Assembly: GCF_009811315.1 (NCBI RefSeq)
Contig: NZ_BLID01000001.1
Span: 372,001 to 436,000 of the forward strand
DNA: 64,000 nucleotides
Direction of reading: 5' to 3'
Origin: Vibrio atypicus
Lineage (GTDB): Bacteria > Pseudomonadota > Gammaproteobacteria > Enterobacterales > Vibrionaceae
Position numbers and translations under genes: made by a program. Numbering within the stretch: position 1 is the first letter of the stretch; the number at the start of each line of letters is the position of its first letter. Under the pieces are notes generated by a model, which saw nothing but the letters and a program-made list of their open reading frames with translations, was not told the DNA's origin and searched no databases. Positions 9,435-21,934 of this stretch are shown here, one piece after another.

Positions 9435-10184
9435 TTAGCCAAAATCACCATTTACGTAGCCTTTTGTTCGGTCATCTTTGGGCTCACTAAAGATGTTTTT
9501 TGTCTCATCGTGCTCAACTAACTCTCCCATTAAGAAGAAAGCGGTTCGATCTGAGATACGACGCGCCTGCTGCATCGAATGGGTGACGATAACGATCGTG
9601 TAGTTCTTTTTCAGCTCTTCCATTAACTCTTCGATCTTATGCGTTGCAATAGGGTCAAGAGCGGAAGTCGGCTCATCCATTAAAATGACATCTGGCTCCA
9701 TGGCAATCGTGCGTGCAATACACAAACGCTGCTGCTGACCGCCAGACAAACCAAACGCATGAGACTTCAATCGATCTTTCACTTCATCCCAAAGCGCTGC
9801 ACCGCGTAAAGAGCTCTCTACTACTTCATCTATGTGTTTCTTATCTTTTATACCTTGCGCACGTAAGCCGTAAGCTACGTTCTCATAAATGCTCATCGGA
9901 AATGGGTTCGGCTTTTGGAACACCATACCTACTTTAATGCGCAAGTCAGCAACATCGATATTACCGTAGATATCTTCACCATCCATGTTTAGGTCGCCAG
10001 TAATCTTCACCCCTTCAATCAAGTCATTCATACGATTTAGACAACGTAGTAATGTTGACTTACCGCAGCCTGAAGGACCGATGAGAGCGGTCACTTGACG
10101 AGTTGGAATCGGTAAATCAATGGACTTAAGTGCTTGGTTCTCACCATAAAAAAGGTCTAGGTTTTTAATATCAAATTTGTTCAT
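9435..10184 (-). CDS. pstB: Phosphate ABC transporter ATP-binding protein PstB
   Basis: At 249 aa this is full length. It is the cytoplasmic ATPase of the high-affinity phosphate importer. Walker A is GPSGCGKST at residues 36-44. A Q-loop region ([19 protein letters not shown]) typical of PstB, the signature [13 protein letters not shown], Walker [14 protein letters not shown] and an H-loop ([11 protein letters not shown]) follow. It is the last gene of pstS-C-A-B, 58 bp after pstA, and is followed by a terminator. No phoU follows, unlike in E. coli. Confidence 0.96.
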   Translation of the reverse strand: MNKFDIKNLDLFYGENQALKSIDLPIPTRQVTALIGPSGCGKSTLLRCLNRMNDLIEGVKITGDLNMDGEDIYGNIDVADLRIKVGMVFQKPNPFPMSIYENVAYGLRAQGIKDKKHIDEVVESSLRGAALWDEVKDRLKSHAFGLSGGQQQRLCIARTIAMEPDVILMDEPTSALDPIATHKIEELMEELKKNYTIVIVTHSMQQARRISDRTAFFLMGELVEHDETKNIFSEPKDDRTKGYVNGDFG

Positions 10185-10242
10185 CTTTTTAATCTCTAAA
10201 TTCTTGAATTGGTATCTATCTTACTGTTTGAAAGCACGCCGA

Positions 10243-11106
10243 TTAGTATGTGGCGGTGTTAAAACGTCTGGCGATTAACTTAGTCACCATATTGATCAGT
10301 AAGACAACAACAATCAGCACTGTGGCCGTACCATAAGCTTGATTCCACTCTTCTACGGTAAACAGTTCAGTGGTTAACTTGTATAAATGTACGGTCAATG
10401 TACGACCAGAGTCCATGAGTGAATCTGGAATTCGCGCTACCATGCCCGCAGTTAGAAATACTGGCGCAGATTCACCGATGACACGACCAATACTTAAGAT
10501 AACCGAGGTCAAGATTCCTGGCATCGCACTTGGCAAGATTAAACGCCAGATAGTATAGATTTTCGATGCGCCAAGGCCATAAGACCCTTCTCGATAAGTC
10601 TGTGGAACCGCCATCAACGCTTCTTCTGTTGTACGTATAATGACTGGCAAAATCAGGATACTTAACGTCAAAGCGCCGGAAAGAATCGAGAAGCCGAGAC
10701 CCAAAATAGCGACAAAGAAAGTCATGCCAAAGAGACCAAAGATAATCGATGGGATACCGGCTAGAGACTCTGTACAGAAACGAATCACTTTAACCAGTTT
10801 ACTGCCCACTTGTGCGTATTCCGTTAAGTAAATAGCCGTCATAATGCCAAGTGGTGCCGCGACCGCAATCGAAGCAATCACCATATACACCGTTGCGACG
10901 ATCATCGGGAAGATGCCGTGCTCTTCACCTGTACGAGTATAATTGTCAGTGATAAAGTTCCAGTCTACATGCTGTAAACCATTCGAAAGAATGTACCAAA
11001 TAATCCAGAACAAGAAGCCAACCGTTAATGCCGCCGCCGCCCAGATGAGAGCACTCAATATATTATCTTGAAACTCACGAGCTTTTTTTAATTTTACGCG
11101 ATCCAT
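10243..11106 (-). CDS. pstA: Phosphate ABC transporter permease PstA
   Basis: This 287-aa inner-membrane permease has about six hydrophobic segments. The cytoplasmic coupling loop EEALMAVPQTYREGSYGLGASKIYTIWRLILPSAMPGI is the BPD-transport EAA motif of PstA. It pairs with PstC to form the phosphate channel. It is 21 bp from pstC in the same operon. Confidence 0.95.
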   Translation of the reverse strand: MDRVKLKKAREFQDNILSALIWAAAALTVGFLFWIIWYILSNGLQHVDWNFITDNYTRTGEEHGIFPMIVATVYMVIASIAVAAPLGIMTAIYLTEYAQVGSKLVKVIRFCTESLAGIPSIIFGLFGMTFFVAILGLGFSILSGALTLSILILPVIIRTTEEALMAVPQTYREGSYGLGASKIYTIWRLILPSAMPGILTSVILSIGRVIGESAPVFLTAGMVARIPDSLMDSGRTLTVHLYKLTTELFTVEEWNQAYGTATVLIVVVLLINMVTKLIARRFNTATY

Positions 11107-11127
11107 TTTTTAAGTCCTTCCCGTCAA

Positions 11128-12060
11128 CTACTTCGCTTTTTCGCGGTTGAGATAAAGCAGCCCAGCATTGAGCATCATGATAAACACCAACAATACAACG
11201 CCTGTTGCATAAAGTGCGCTTGCGTGTACTCCACTCGCATAGGACATTTCTATCGCAATATTGGCAGTAAGCGTTCGAGCTGAATCAAGGATACCTTGAG
11301 GCATCGCTGGTGCATTACCCATCACCATGATAATGGCCATTGTTTCACCTAACGCTCGGCCGATCCCCAGAATCACCCCCGTCATAATCCCTGAGCGTGC
11401 GGCTGGAACCAACAATTTAAAAATGGTGAAAATTTTCGATGCGCCAAGTGCCAAAGAGCCTTCTTTATATGTACGCGGAACCGCTCGAATCGAAGTCTCT
11501 GAAACCGTAATAACCGTGGGTAGGATCATCACGCCAAGTACAATAATTCCAGCTAAGATTGTATTACCTGCAGGCACCTGAAAGATGTCTTGAATGAGTG
11601 GAACAATGATAACAAGGCCGAAAAAGCCGTAGACAACGGATGGAATACCAGCCAACAGTTCAACTGCCGGTCTGATAACATCAGCGACACGTTTTGGAGC
11701 AATTTCTGCAATAAAGATAGCGGTAAGAACGCCGACCGGAACACCAACAACGACCGCGCCAAACGTCGATACGACTGACGCAACAATCATAGTCGCAACG
11801 CCATATAACGCTGGAGGTAACCAATCTTGCCCTAGTACGATGCCAGTTAAGCCCGCCTCTTGAAAAGCAGGGATAGACTCTTTAAAAATGAAATAAGCAA
11901 TAATTGCTAATGAGACAATGCCGATAACAGCACTGGTTAGAAATAAGCCGTGGAAGATTCGCTCTTTCCAATCTACGCGTTTTTTCGCACGCAGACGAGA
12001 CTTAGAGATCTGAGTCACTTCACTATTCATAAGCTTGTCACTATTTGTTGCGATGGTCAT
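11128..12060 (-). CDS. pstC: Phosphate ABC transporter permease PstC
   Basis: This 310-aa permease has a basic cytoplasmic N-terminus (SRLRAKKRVDWKERIFHG) followed by about six membrane segments. The EAA loop is ETSIRAVPRTYKEGSLALGASKIFTIFKLLVPAARSGI. It is the PstA partner. A 91-bp gap containing a terminator-like hairpin separates it from pstS, so its expression is probably lower than that of the binding protein. Confidence 0.95.
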   Translation of the reverse strand: MTIATNSDKLMNSEVTQISKSRLRAKKRVDWKERIFHGLFLTSAVIGIVSLAIIAYFIFKESIPAFQEAGLTGIVLGQDWLPPALYGVATMIVASVVSTFGAVVVGVPVGVLTAIFIAEIAPKRVADVIRPAVELLAGIPSVVYGFFGLVIIVPLIQDIFQVPAGNTILAGIIVLGVMILPTVITVSETSIRAVPRTYKEGSLALGASKIFTIFKLLVPAARSGIMTGVILGIGRALGETMAIIMVMGNAPAMPQGILDSARTLTANIAIEMSYASGVHASALYATGVVLLVFIMMLNAGLLYLNREKAK

Positions 12061-12110
12061 AAGATTCTTACCGTTTCACGAGCTCAGCTCGCCAATAAGT
12101 AAAGAAAAAG

Positions 12111-12135
12111 GCTCAGCCCAAAAGAGGGGCTGAGC
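12111..12135 (-). terminator. Intra-operon hairpin between pstS and pstC
   Basis: A perfect 9-bp stem GCTCAGCCC/GGGCTGAGC is followed on the minus strand by CTTTTTC. It lies 17 bp after the pstS stop codon. The likely role is partial termination or mRNA stabilisation that keeps PstS in excess over the membrane subunits. Confidence 0.75.
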
Positions 12136-12151
12136 AAGGTTAGGGAAATAA

Positions 12152-12976
12152 TTAGTTAACTGAAATGTAACCTTTTTGGTCTACAAGTGCTTGAGCGTCA
12201 TCAGAAACCATCCAATCTAGGAATTTTTGAGTTTCTGTAGATGGCTTACCATCTTTGTATAGAACTAGGAATGGGCGAGCAACTTTGTATGATCCGTTTT
12301 TCACGTTGTCTACGTTTGCCGACACACCATCAATTGCCAGTGCATTCACTGAGTTGTCGACAGTACCTAGAGAGATGTAGCCAATCGCGTATGGGTTAGA
12401 TGCCACCATTGTTTTTAGTGCACCGTTACCGTTTGCCACTTGAGCACGTTGAGAGATTGCAGAAACTTTCTTACCAGAGATTTTTTTCTTAAGCTTCATG
12501 ATGTCTTCAAATGCGCCACGAGTACCTGACGCCGTATCACGAGTAATCGCTACGATAGGCTTGTCCGCACCACCAACATCTTTCCAGTTTGTCACTTCAC
12601 CTTTGTAGATAGCCGTTACTTGCTCGGCCGTCAGCTTATCTAGACCGTTTTTAGGGTTAACAACGACAGCAATGCCATCAAGTGCAACCGTAAGCTCTTT
12701 AAGCGCTGGTTCTTTTTCTGAATCTTTTAGGTTACGAGAAGACATACCTAAATCTGCAGAGCCATTCTTCGCCGCTTTAACACCTGCTGACGAACCTGGG
12801 CCTTGCACCTCGATAAATACGTTTGAGTGGTTTTTCATGTATGTTTCAGAGAAAACTTCCATCAGTGGAGTTACGCTGCTAGAGCCGACTGCAGAGATAG
12901 TTTCTTTAGCAGAAACTGAAGTCACTGCCATTGCGCCTAGAAGTGCGATTGCACCGATAACTGTCTTTTTCATCAC
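12152..12976 (-). CDS. pstS: Periplasmic phosphate-binding protein PstS
   Basis: The 274-aa precursor has signal peptide MMKKTVIGAIALLGAMAVTSVSA. The mature part opens with ISAVGSSSVTPLMEVF, the phosphate-binding SSxSV-type loop. RDTASGTRGAFEDIM supplies further phosphate ligands (Arg/Asp/Ser/Gly/Thr). It delivers phosphate to PstCA. It is first in the operon, behind PhoB-like sites. The protein is shorter than E. coli PstS and matches the compact Vibrio-type PstS. Confidence 0.94.
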   Translation of the reverse strand: MMKKTVIGAIALLGAMAVTSVSAKETISAVGSSSVTPLMEVFSETYMKNHSNVFIEVQGPGSSAGVKAAKNGSADLGMSSRNLKDSEKEPALKELTVALDGIAVVVNPKNGLDKLTAEQVTAIYKGEVTNWKDVGGADKPIVAITRDTASGTRGAFEDIMKLKKKISGKKVSAISQRAQVANGNGALKTMVASNPYAIGYISLGTVDNSVNALAIDGVSANVDNVKNGSYKVARPFLVLYKDGKPSTETQKFLDWMVSDDAQALVDQKGYISVN

Positions 12977-14995
<2,019 letters not shown>

Positions 14996-15015
14996 GAGTT
15001 CTTCAATGGCAATGA

Positions 15016-15046
15016 AAAAGGCGATACCTCATGGTATCGCCTTTTT
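15016..15046. terminator. Bidirectional terminator between chemoreceptor and proV
   Basis: The stem AAAAGGCGATACC/GGTATCGCCTTTT has a short loop and T runs on both strands, between two convergent genes. Confidence 0.92.
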
Positions 15047-15069
15047 TGTAAGTCACTACAAACGATTAT

Positions 15070-16257
15070 TTAAGCGGCTTCTACGCTATTGTAGTTGCCA
15101 AGCAGAGCGTCATAGAACTCACTGTCGTTCAGTACACCGACCAATTTCCCCTTCTCAACCAACAAGATTGGTTGACCGCTACGCTGTTTTAACTCGATAG
15201 CTTCACGCATACCAATATCTGGGCTCGCAACAACAACCGTTGAATGATCAATCTCGCTGATCTTACTCTGCTCTGAATCCCAGTAATGAAGGACGAGCTG
15301 AGCGTTTTGTACTAAATTGAGCTCTTCGCTTCCCTGCTCTACCCAAACAGGTTGAGCAGAACAGATCTGTAAACGACTTTGCTCACGTTTCAATTCGCTC
15401 ACAGGCTGCATTAAGGAGCGCCCTTTCAGCACATTGAGAGGATTTGTATGCGCGACAAAATCTCGCACATAGTCATTTTCAGGCGTTAAGATGATCTCTT
15501 CTGGCTGGCCATGTTGAATAAGCTTTCCCGACTCCATAATGGCAATATTATTACCAATTTTAAGTGCTTCATCTAAATCATGACTAACAAATAAAATCGT
15601 CTTATTTAGCTTCTCTTGTAAGACAAGCAATTCGTCTTGTAACTGCGCTCTAATCAGTGGGTCCAGTGCCGAAAAAGGTTCATCCATCAACAAAATATCG
15701 GTGTCCATTGCAAACGCTCGCGCTAAACCAACGCGCTGTTGCATACCGCCAGATAACTCATGAGGGAACTTAGATTCCCACTCAGACAAACCAACCATCT
15801 CTAGCTGAGTACGCGCTTTCTCACGTCGCTCTGCTTTGCCCATACCTTGAAGCTCTAGACCAAATGCAACATTATCTAAAACCGTTAGCCAAGGCATTAG
15901 GGCGAACTTTTGGAACACCATAGATACACGATGGGTACGAAGGTGACGCAATGTTTCTTCATCACAAGTAGCAAGATCCACTTGTTTGTCGACATCTTTG
16001 ATTTCTAGCGCGCCGCGAGAAATGGTATTTAGACCATTAACCGCACGCAGCAAACTGGATTTGCCCGAACCAGAAAGACCCATCAGGACGCAAATCTCGC
16101 CTTCTTTAACACTGATAGAAACATTGTCCACACCAACCACTTGCGACGTTTCGTCGATGATCTCTTGGCGTGTTTTACCTTGATCAAGTAAATCCAATGC
16201 TTGTTGCGGCTTATCACCAAACACAACGTCCAGATTTTTAATTGTAATTGCATCCAT
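15070..16257 (-). CDS. proV: Choline/betaine ABC transporter ATP-binding protein (ProV-type)
   Basis: A 395-aa ATPase with the ProV/OpuAA N-terminal extension (VFGDKPQQALDLLDQGKTRQEI). It has Walker A GLSGSGKSS, signature ELSGGMQQRVGLARAFA and Walker B ILLMDEPFSALDPL. The roughly 110-residue C-terminal part resembles a degraded CBS region used in osmotic gating. It is last in the bet-pro operon, directly after proW (2 bp gap). Clustering with betIBA argues that choline is the main substrate. Confidence 0.93.
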   Translation of the reverse strand: MDAITIKNLDVVFGDKPQQALDLLDQGKTRQEIIDETSQVVGVDNVSISVKEGEICVLMGLSGSGKSSLLRAVNGLNTISRGALEIKDVDKQVDLATCDEETLRHLRTHRVSMVFQKFALMPWLTVLDNVAFGLELQGMGKAERREKARTQLEMVGLSEWESKFPHELSGGMQQRVGLARAFAMDTDILLMDEPFSALDPLIRAQLQDELLVLQEKLNKTILFVSHDLDEALKIGNNIAIMESGKLIQHGQPEEIILTPENDYVRDFVAHTNPLNVLKGRSLMQPVSELKREQSRLQICSAQPVWVEQGSEELNLVQNAQLVLHYWDSEQSKISEIDHSTVVVASPDIGMREAIELKQRSGQPILLVEKGKLVGVLNDSEFYDALLGNYNSVEAA

Positions 16258-16259
16258 GA

Positions 16260-17102
16260 CTATGCTTCCTTCTGGTTCGGTGATTTACATAAACGGTCAA
16301 GAATAATCGCGACGAGTACAATCGCCAGACCCGCTTCAAAACCTTGAGAGATATTAACTGTGTTCAACGCGCGAACCACTGGCTTACCTAAACCATCGGC
16401 ACCAACCAGGGCAGCAATCACCACCATAGAAAGAGACAACATAATACATTGTGTTACACCCGCCATAATGCTTGGCATCGCCGCAGGAAGCTCTACTTTA
16501 TAGAGCAGCTTCATACGAGTTGCACCAAAGGCTTTACCCGCTTCGACTAGCTCTTCCGGTACTTTGGTAATTCCGAGATAAGTTAAACGAATCGGCGCGG
16601 CAATGGCGAAGATAATGGTAGAAATTAATCCCGGTACAATCCCTAACCCAAATAAGACAAGCGTAGGGATCAAGTAGACAAAAGTCGGTACGGTTTGCAT
16701 CAAATCTAAGATAGGTCGGAGCAAGGTATACAACCAAGGACGATGGGCCGCCATAATGCCCACTGGAACGCCAATTAATACAGAAATCGTTGTCGCGGCG
16801 AAAACCAAAACAAAGGTTTCTAGCATTTCTTGCCAGTAGCCAAGATTTAAAATAGTAAGCAAAGCGCCAATAATAAACAGCACCAATGGGATACTACGAT
16901 GCAAGTACCATGCGATAGCTGCAGTAATCACAATTGGCATAGCCGGTGGCATCCACTTAAAAATATCTACAACAAATAGAATAATGGTCTCAAGGAAGAT
17001 AGAGATAGCATCAAACAAACCAGCAGCATTGTCTGTTAACCAATCCACACCAGATTCCATCCATTCACCCAGTGGGATTTTGTTGTCAGTAATAAAATTC
17101 AC
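16260..17102 (-). CDS. proW: Choline/betaine ABC transporter permease (ProW-type)
   Basis: This 280-aa permease has about six membrane segments and the EAA loop PEELVEAGKAFGATRMKLLYKVELPAAMPSIMAG. It forms the translocation pore with ProV. Its N-terminus is short compared with E. coli ProW, as in the choline-type systems linked to betIBA. It follows proX after a 62-bp gap that carries a strong hairpin. Confidence 0.93.
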   Translation of the reverse strand: MNFITDNKIPLGEWMESGVDWLTDNAAGLFDAISIFLETIILFVVDIFKWMPPAMPIVITAAIAWYLHRSIPLVLFIIGALLTILNLGYWQEMLETFVLVFAATTISVLIGVPVGIMAAHRPWLYTLLRPILDLMQTVPTFVYLIPTLVLFGLGIVPGLISTIIFAIAAPIRLTYLGITKVPEELVEAGKAFGATRMKLLYKVELPAAMPSIMAGVTQCIMLSLSMVVIAALVGADGLGKPVVRALNTVNISQGFEAGLAIVLVAIILDRLCKSPNQKEA

Positions 17103-17135
17103 AATATACCTTTGTGTTAATCATCTAGATGATCA

Positions 17136-17158
17136 TGGGTGGGTTATTCACCCACCCA
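17136..17158 (-). repeat. GC-rich hairpin in the proX-proW gap
   Basis: A perfect 9-bp inverted repeat TGGGTGGGT/ACCCACCCA with a 5-base loop and no T tract on the transcribed strand. It lies 6 bp before the proX stop-side boundary on the map, that is, directly downstream of proX in the transcript. The likely role is protection of the proX 3' end, so that the binding protein is made in excess. Confidence 0.65.
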
Positions 17159-17164
17159 ATCTGA

Positions 17165-18103
17165 TTAAGCTTTTGAGTTGATGTAGCTTTGAACTGCTTC
17201 TGTCGCGCTTTCACCCTTTAAGGTCTTCACACCGTTTAACCAGTTTTCAACTTGCTCCGGATTCGCCTTCATCCACTCTTGAGCTGCTTTCGCTGGTTTA
17301 ACTTTTTGGTTTAAGATCGCTTCCATTAACTGGTTTTCCATCTCTAAGCTAAACTCTAGATTTTGCAGAAGTTGACCTACGTTTTTACATTCACTCAGGT
17401 AGTTCTGACGCACGTTAGTGTACACATTTGCGCCCCCGTAATTAGGGCCAAAGTAATCATCACCACCGTCTAGGTATTCCATCTCAACGTTGCTGTTCAT
17501 TGGGTGTGGGGCCCAGCCTAGGTAAACGATCCACTGATCGCGGCGTGCTGCACGAGTCACTTGCGACACCATGCCAGCTTCACTTGATTCCACTAGACTA
17601 AAGTTTTTAAGACCAAACGCATCACTGTCGATCATCGACTGGATCAAGCGGTTACCATCGTTACCCGGCTCGATGCCGTAAATGCGGTCACGGAATTTAT
17701 CCGCATGCTTTGCAAGATCAGCAAAGCTTTTCACACCAGCGTCATAAACATACTTTGGCACAGCAAGTGTGTACTTTGCGCCTTCTAGATTGGCACGAAC
17801 CGTTTCAACACTGCCTGCTTCACGGTATTTAGCGATATCTCCCTCCATCGTTGGCATCCAGTTACCAAGGAAGATATCGATATCACCGTTGGCCATTGAT
17901 GAATAAGTCACTGGCACTGACAGCAGATCCGTTTTGGTTTTGTAACCCATACCTTTAAGTAGCTCGCTAGTCACAGCCGTCGTTGCTGTAATATCAGTCC
18001 AACCCACATCGGCAAAACGCACGGTTTCACACTGGTTAGCATAGACATTCATTGCAAACGTACTTAAAGCAAGAGTTGAAAGTGTTTTTGTCATCATAGA
18101 CAT
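17165..18103 (-). CDS. proX: Periplasmic choline/glycine betaine-binding protein (ProX/ChoX-type)
   Basis: The 312-aa precursor has a signal peptide ending at MNVYA. The OpuAC-type fold is visible in RFADVGWTDITATTAVTSELL, SSMANGDIDIFLGNWMPTME and VYLGWAPHPMN. These supply the aromatic residues (several Trp, Tyr) that cage a quaternary ammonium group. It heads the transporter part of the operon after betA. Confidence 0.93.
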   Translation of the reverse strand: MSMMTKTLSTLALSTFAMNVYANQCETVRFADVGWTDITATTAVTSELLKGMGYKTKTDLLSVPVTYSSMANGDIDIFLGNWMPTMEGDIAKYREAGSVETVRANLEGAKYTLAVPKYVYDAGVKSFADLAKHADKFRDRIYGIEPGNDGNRLIQSMIDSDAFGLKNFSLVESSEAGMVSQVTRAARRDQWIVYLGWAPHPMNSNVEMEYLDGGDDYFGPNYGGANVYTNVRQNYLSECKNVGQLLQNLEFSLEMENQLMEAILNQKVKPAKAAQEWMKANPEQVENWLNGVKTLKGESATEAVQSYINSKA

Positions 18104-18140
18104 AGTGTTTTCCTTGTAATGATTACTGACTTTATTAGAG

Positions 18141-19832
18141 TTAATCTAATTCTCTTCTCGGAGAGTTAATTCGTTGTTTGTTTTGCCATTCCGGTGCAAT
18201 CCATACTGATACATCTTGCTCGGCAAGAAGTCCCTTATCTAAGATCATGTCAGCCGCGCGCTCTGCGACCATGATCGTGGGTGCATTCAGGTTACCGTTT
18301 GGAATCGTTGGAAAGATGGATGAATCAACCACTCGCAAGCCAGCAATGCCTCGCACACGGCACGAATCATCGAGTACTGCCATCGCGTCATCGTCTGCAC
18401 CCATTTTGCAGGTACATGAAGGGTGGTATGCGCTTTCGACATTCTGTTTTACCCACTCATCAATCGCTTCATCACTGGTAATTGCGATACCCGGCTGAAT
18501 CTCTTCGCCCCGAAAATCATCCATTGCGGGTTGCATCAAAATCTCTCGGGTTAAACGAATACAATCGCGCCAATCTTGTCGATCTTGTTCGGTGGAAATG
18601 TAATTGAATTCAATCTTTGGTTTGTTTAGTGGATCCGCAGAGGTGATTGCAACGCTACCTCGGCTTTCAGGTTTATTGGGGCCAACATGCACTTGGAAAC
18701 CATGCCCATCAAAGGCAGCTTGGCCGTCATAACGCATTGCCGCCGGCAAGAAATGGTATTGGATATTTGGCCATTTCAGCCCTTCACGAGAGCGAATAAA
18801 TGCGCAAGACTCAAAATGATTTGTCGCTCCTAGCCCTTTTCGAGTCAAGATCCACTCAGTACCAATTAAACCTTTACTCACTAACCCCAACTTACTGTTT
18901 AAAGTAATAGGCTTCGAACAGTGGTATTGGAAATAAACTTCCAGGTGATCCTGAAGGTTTTGGCCGACACCAGGTAAGTCATGTTTCACTAACACTCCGG
19001 CTTGCTCCAGAACCGCTTTAGGTCCAATGCCAGACAGTTGAAGTAATTGCGGCGATCCAATTGAGCCCGCACTTGAGATGACTTCTTTCTTTGCCAACGC
19101 CTTAAACACTTTGCCCGACTTTTGATATTCAATACCCGTTGCTTGAACGCCATCTAACAAAATTTTGCGCGCAACAACACCTTTAATAAGAGTCAGGTTT
19201 GAACGCTTTAGAGCACGCCTTAAGTAAGCGTTAGAGGTTGAAGCACGTACCCCTTTATCCACCGTCATGTGCATTGGGCCGAAGCCTTCTTGCTGATAAC
19301 CGTTGTAATCTTCTGTTTCCGGGTAGCCCGCTTCTTTACCTGCATCAATAAACGCTTGGTAAAGAGGGTTACGCTTCATATCGTTTCCATTGCAGGTTCC
19401 GACAGGGCCATCACCACCACGGTACTCATCTTCGCCACCAATCCATGATTCTGCGCGGCGGAAATAAGGTAAACAGGCTGCATAGTTCCAACCATGCGCG
19501 CCTTGCTGCTCCCATTCATCAAAATCACAAGCGTGACCACGAACGTAAACCATGCCATTGATTGATGAACTCCCCCCCAAGACCTTACCGCGCGGGCAAT
19601 GCAGTTTACGCCCATCAAGCCCTTGCTCTTGCTGAGTTTCAAATTGCCACGCATAGCGCTCACTGTTCATTGGGTAAGAAAGTGCGGTAGGCATTTGTAT
19701 AAAAATACTCTTATCCGTACCACCAGCCTCAAGCAGTAAGACTTGGTATTCGCCACTCTCTGACAAGCGATCCGCCAACACACAGCCGGCCGAACCCGCG
19801 CCGACGATAATATAATCGTAGCGTTGTTCCAT
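18141..19832 (-). CDS. betA: Choline dehydrogenase BetA
   Basis: A 563-aa GMC-family flavoprotein of normal length. The FAD motif [20 protein letters not shown] is at the N-terminus. [19 protein letters not shown] is GMC signature 1 and [16 protein letters not shown] is signature 2. The C-terminal catalytic His region ([12 protein letters not shown]) is present. It oxidises choline to betaine aldehyde, feeding electrons to the respiratory chain. It sits 24 bp downstream of betB. Confidence 0.96.
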   Translation of the reverse strand: MEQRYDYIIVGAGSAGCVLADRLSESGEYQVLLLEAGGTDKSIFIQMPTALSYPMNSERYAWQFETQQEQGLDGRKLHCPRGKVLGGSSSINGMVYVRGHACDFDEWEQQGAHGWNYAACLPYFRRAESWIGGEDEYRGGDGPVGTCNGNDMKRNPLYQAFIDAGKEAGYPETEDYNGYQQEGFGPMHMTVDKGVRASTSNAYLRRALKRSNLTLIKGVVARKILLDGVQATGIEYQKSGKVFKALAKKEVISSAGSIGSPQLLQLSGIGPKAVLEQAGVLVKHDLPGVGQNLQDHLEVYFQYHCSKPITLNSKLGLVSKGLIGTEWILTRKGLGATNHFESCAFIRSREGLKWPNIQYHFLPAAMRYDGQAAFDGHGFQVHVGPNKPESRGSVAITSADPLNKPKIEFNYISTEQDRQDWRDCIRLTREILMQPAMDDFRGEEIQPGIAITSDEAIDEWVKQNVESAYHPSCTCKMGADDDAMAVLDDSCRVRGIAGLRVVDSSIFPTIPNGNLNAPTIMVAERAADMILDKGLLAEQDVSVWIAPEWQNKQRINSPRRELD

Positions 19833-19856
19833 ATTCGTTCTCCGTGAAATCAGTGG

Positions 19857-21335
19857 TTAAGCGTAAGGACTGGCGTAATCGCCAAGCTCAATTAAAATAC
19901 TTTTCGTCTGAGTGTAATGACGCAAAGTTTCCGGGCCATTCTCACGGCCTATGCCTGAATGCTTATACCCACCTACTGGCATTTCAGCCGGTGAGTCGCC
20001 CCAGGTATTTACCCAGCAGATCCCAGCTTCGAGCTGATGAACAACTCGGTGAGCTCGCGCAAGGTTTTGCGTAAACAAACCAGCGGCTAGACCATAGTCG
20101 GTATCATTCGCGCGCTGGATAACGTCTTGCTCATCACTGAAGGTCAGCACAGACATAACAGGGCCGAAAATCTCTTGCTGAACATGGACCATGTTATCGT
20201 CACAATTGACGAATACTGTCGGAACAACAAAGTTACCGTTAGCTAAGCCATTTTCCGTGACCTGATAACCACCAGTGAGCAGCTCTGCACCGCTTTGCTT
20301 AGCACTTTCAATGGCAGCGAGCACCTTGCTCATGTGATCTTTCGAAATCAAAGCGCCAATTTGTGTTTCCATGTCCATAGGATCGCCAACAATCAGTTTC
20401 TCAGTGCGGGTTTTAAGCTGAGCAATAAATTGAGGGTAGATAGATTCATGAACAAACACTCGAGTACCGTTGGTACACACCTCACCTTGAGTATAGAAGT
20501 TGGCCACCATCGCTGCCGACACTGCGTCATCCAACTTCGCATCATCAAATACGATCATTGGTGATTTACCACCAAGCTCCATCGTGACTTGTTTCAGAGT
20601 ACGTGCACTGTCTGCCATAACTTGCTTGCCGGTACCGGATTCACCAGTAAATGACACTTTCGCAATGGCTGGGTGAGCCGTAAGCATTTGGCCAACACGA
20701 TGATCACCTTGTACCACATTGAATACCCCATCAGGTAAACCTGCTTCGGTGAAGATCTCAGCCAGCTTAAGCGCTGTCAGCGGTGTTTCTTCTGATGGTT
20801 TAAAAATCATGACGTTACCCGCAGCCAGTGCAGGAGCAGATTTCCACATCGCAATTTGAATTGGGTAGTTCCATGCACCTATACCCGCACAAATACCTAA
20901 CGGTTCACGACGCGTATAGAAAAATTGAGATTCACTCAATGGTTGCTGCTCACCTTGCATCGCGGGAGCAAGTCCGGCGTAATACTCGATAACATCTGCA
21001 CCAGAGGCGACATCAACTTCAATCGCTTCTTGGAGTGGTTTTCCTGTATCCGTTACTTCTAGCGCCGCCAACTCATCATTGCGCTCACGTAGCAAAGCAA
21101 CCGCTTTAAGTAATATTCGGCTACGCTCTGTTGGGCTCATCGCCGACCAAGTCGCAAATCCACGCTTTGCCGATTCAATCGCCAACTCAAGATCTTGCTG
21201 ACTTGCTTGGCCGATCTGAGCAATGGCTTCTCCATTAGCAGGATTGTAGGTAGTAAAGCTCTCGCCTGATGTTGAGAATTGCGCTTTACCGTCAATAAAT
21301 AGTGATTTCATATCCATGTGAGCATCTGACTTCAT
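19857..21335 (-). CDS. betB: Betaine aldehyde dehydrogenase BetB
   Basis: A 492-aa aldehyde dehydrogenase that converts betaine aldehyde to glycine betaine with NAD(P)+. The general-base motif [11 protein letters not shown] and the nucleophile motif [14 protein letters not shown] are present, as is the C-terminal [15 protein letters not shown]. The frame begins 2 bp after the betI stop codon. An internal ATG ([11 protein letters not shown]) six residues later is an alternative start. Confidence 0.95.
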   Translation of the reverse strand: MKSDAHMDMKSLFIDGKAQFSTSGESFTTYNPANGEAIAQIGQASQQDLELAIESAKRGFATWSAMSPTERSRILLKAVALLRERNDELAALEVTDTGKPLQEAIEVDVASGADVIEYYAGLAPAMQGEQQPLSESQFFYTRREPLGICAGIGAWNYPIQIAMWKSAPALAAGNVMIFKPSEETPLTALKLAEIFTEAGLPDGVFNVVQGDHRVGQMLTAHPAIAKVSFTGESGTGKQVMADSARTLKQVTMELGGKSPMIVFDDAKLDDAVSAAMVANFYTQGEVCTNGTRVFVHESIYPQFIAQLKTRTEKLIVGDPMDMETQIGALISKDHMSKVLAAIESAKQSGAELLTGGYQVTENGLANGNFVVPTVFVNCDDNMVHVQQEIFGPVMSVLTFSDEQDVIQRANDTDYGLAAGLFTQNLARAHRVVHQLEAGICWVNTWGDSPAEMPVGGYKHSGIGRENGPETLRHYTQTKSILIELGDYASPYA

Positions 21336-21337
21336 TG

Positions 21338-21934
21338 TTATTTTTTAGAGTAAAAAGTGAGTTGTTTATCGAGATAATCATTGATGATGTAACGTGCTTT
21401 TGTTGCATCAATGCCTGACGGGTTGAGCGTTCCGCGCAGCCAAATACCATCGATAAGAGAAGCAATACCAAACGCCACAACTTCGGCTTGCTCTGAATGA
21501 AGCAACCCCTTTAGTTCGATTTTTAAATGAGACAACAAACGCTTTTCATTCACGGTTTGGAGTCTTTTTAATTGTGGGTCATGCATTGAGTAGGACCAAA
21601 ACGCCAACCAAGTCTTCGCCACCATATTTTCAGCTTGAAAACCGACAAAATTGCCATCAACGATTGCGTTAATACGTTGCAGGTGCGCATCTTTTGGGAG
21701 CTCACTAAGACGAGTCGTGATCGTGGATGATAACTGACGAAGGATCTCACGCATCGTTTCTTCTAAAAGACCATGTTTACCACCAAAATAGTGGTTAATG
21801 ATCCCTGTAGAAACGCCCGCTTCTTTGCTGATCAGCGAAATACTCGCCGCATGCAAACCGACTCTATCAATCACAGCCATTGTTGCCTGCACAAGTTGCG
21901 GTTTCCTGATTTCAGGCATACCAACTTTAGGCAT
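21338..21934 (-). CDS. betI: TetR-family repressor BetI
   Basis: At 198 aa it has the BetI N-terminus [19 protein letters not shown] and a TetR helix-turn-helix ([32 protein letters not shown]). BetI is released from DNA by choline. First in betIBA-proXWV, it has a good ribosome site (AGGAC) and an operator-like palindrome just upstream. In other vibrios the operon also responds to quorum-sensing and osmotic regulators; I cannot see those sites here. Confidence 0.95.
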   Translation of the reverse strand: MPKVGMPEIRKPQLVQATMAVIDRVGLHAASISLISKEAGVSTGIINHYFGGKHGLLEETMREILRQLSSTITTRLSELPKDAHLQRINAIVDGNFVGFQAENMVAKTWLAFWSYSMHDPQLKRLQTVNEKRLLSHLKIELKGLLHSEQAEVVAFGIASLIDGIWLRGTLNPSGIDATKARYIINDYLDKQLTFYSKK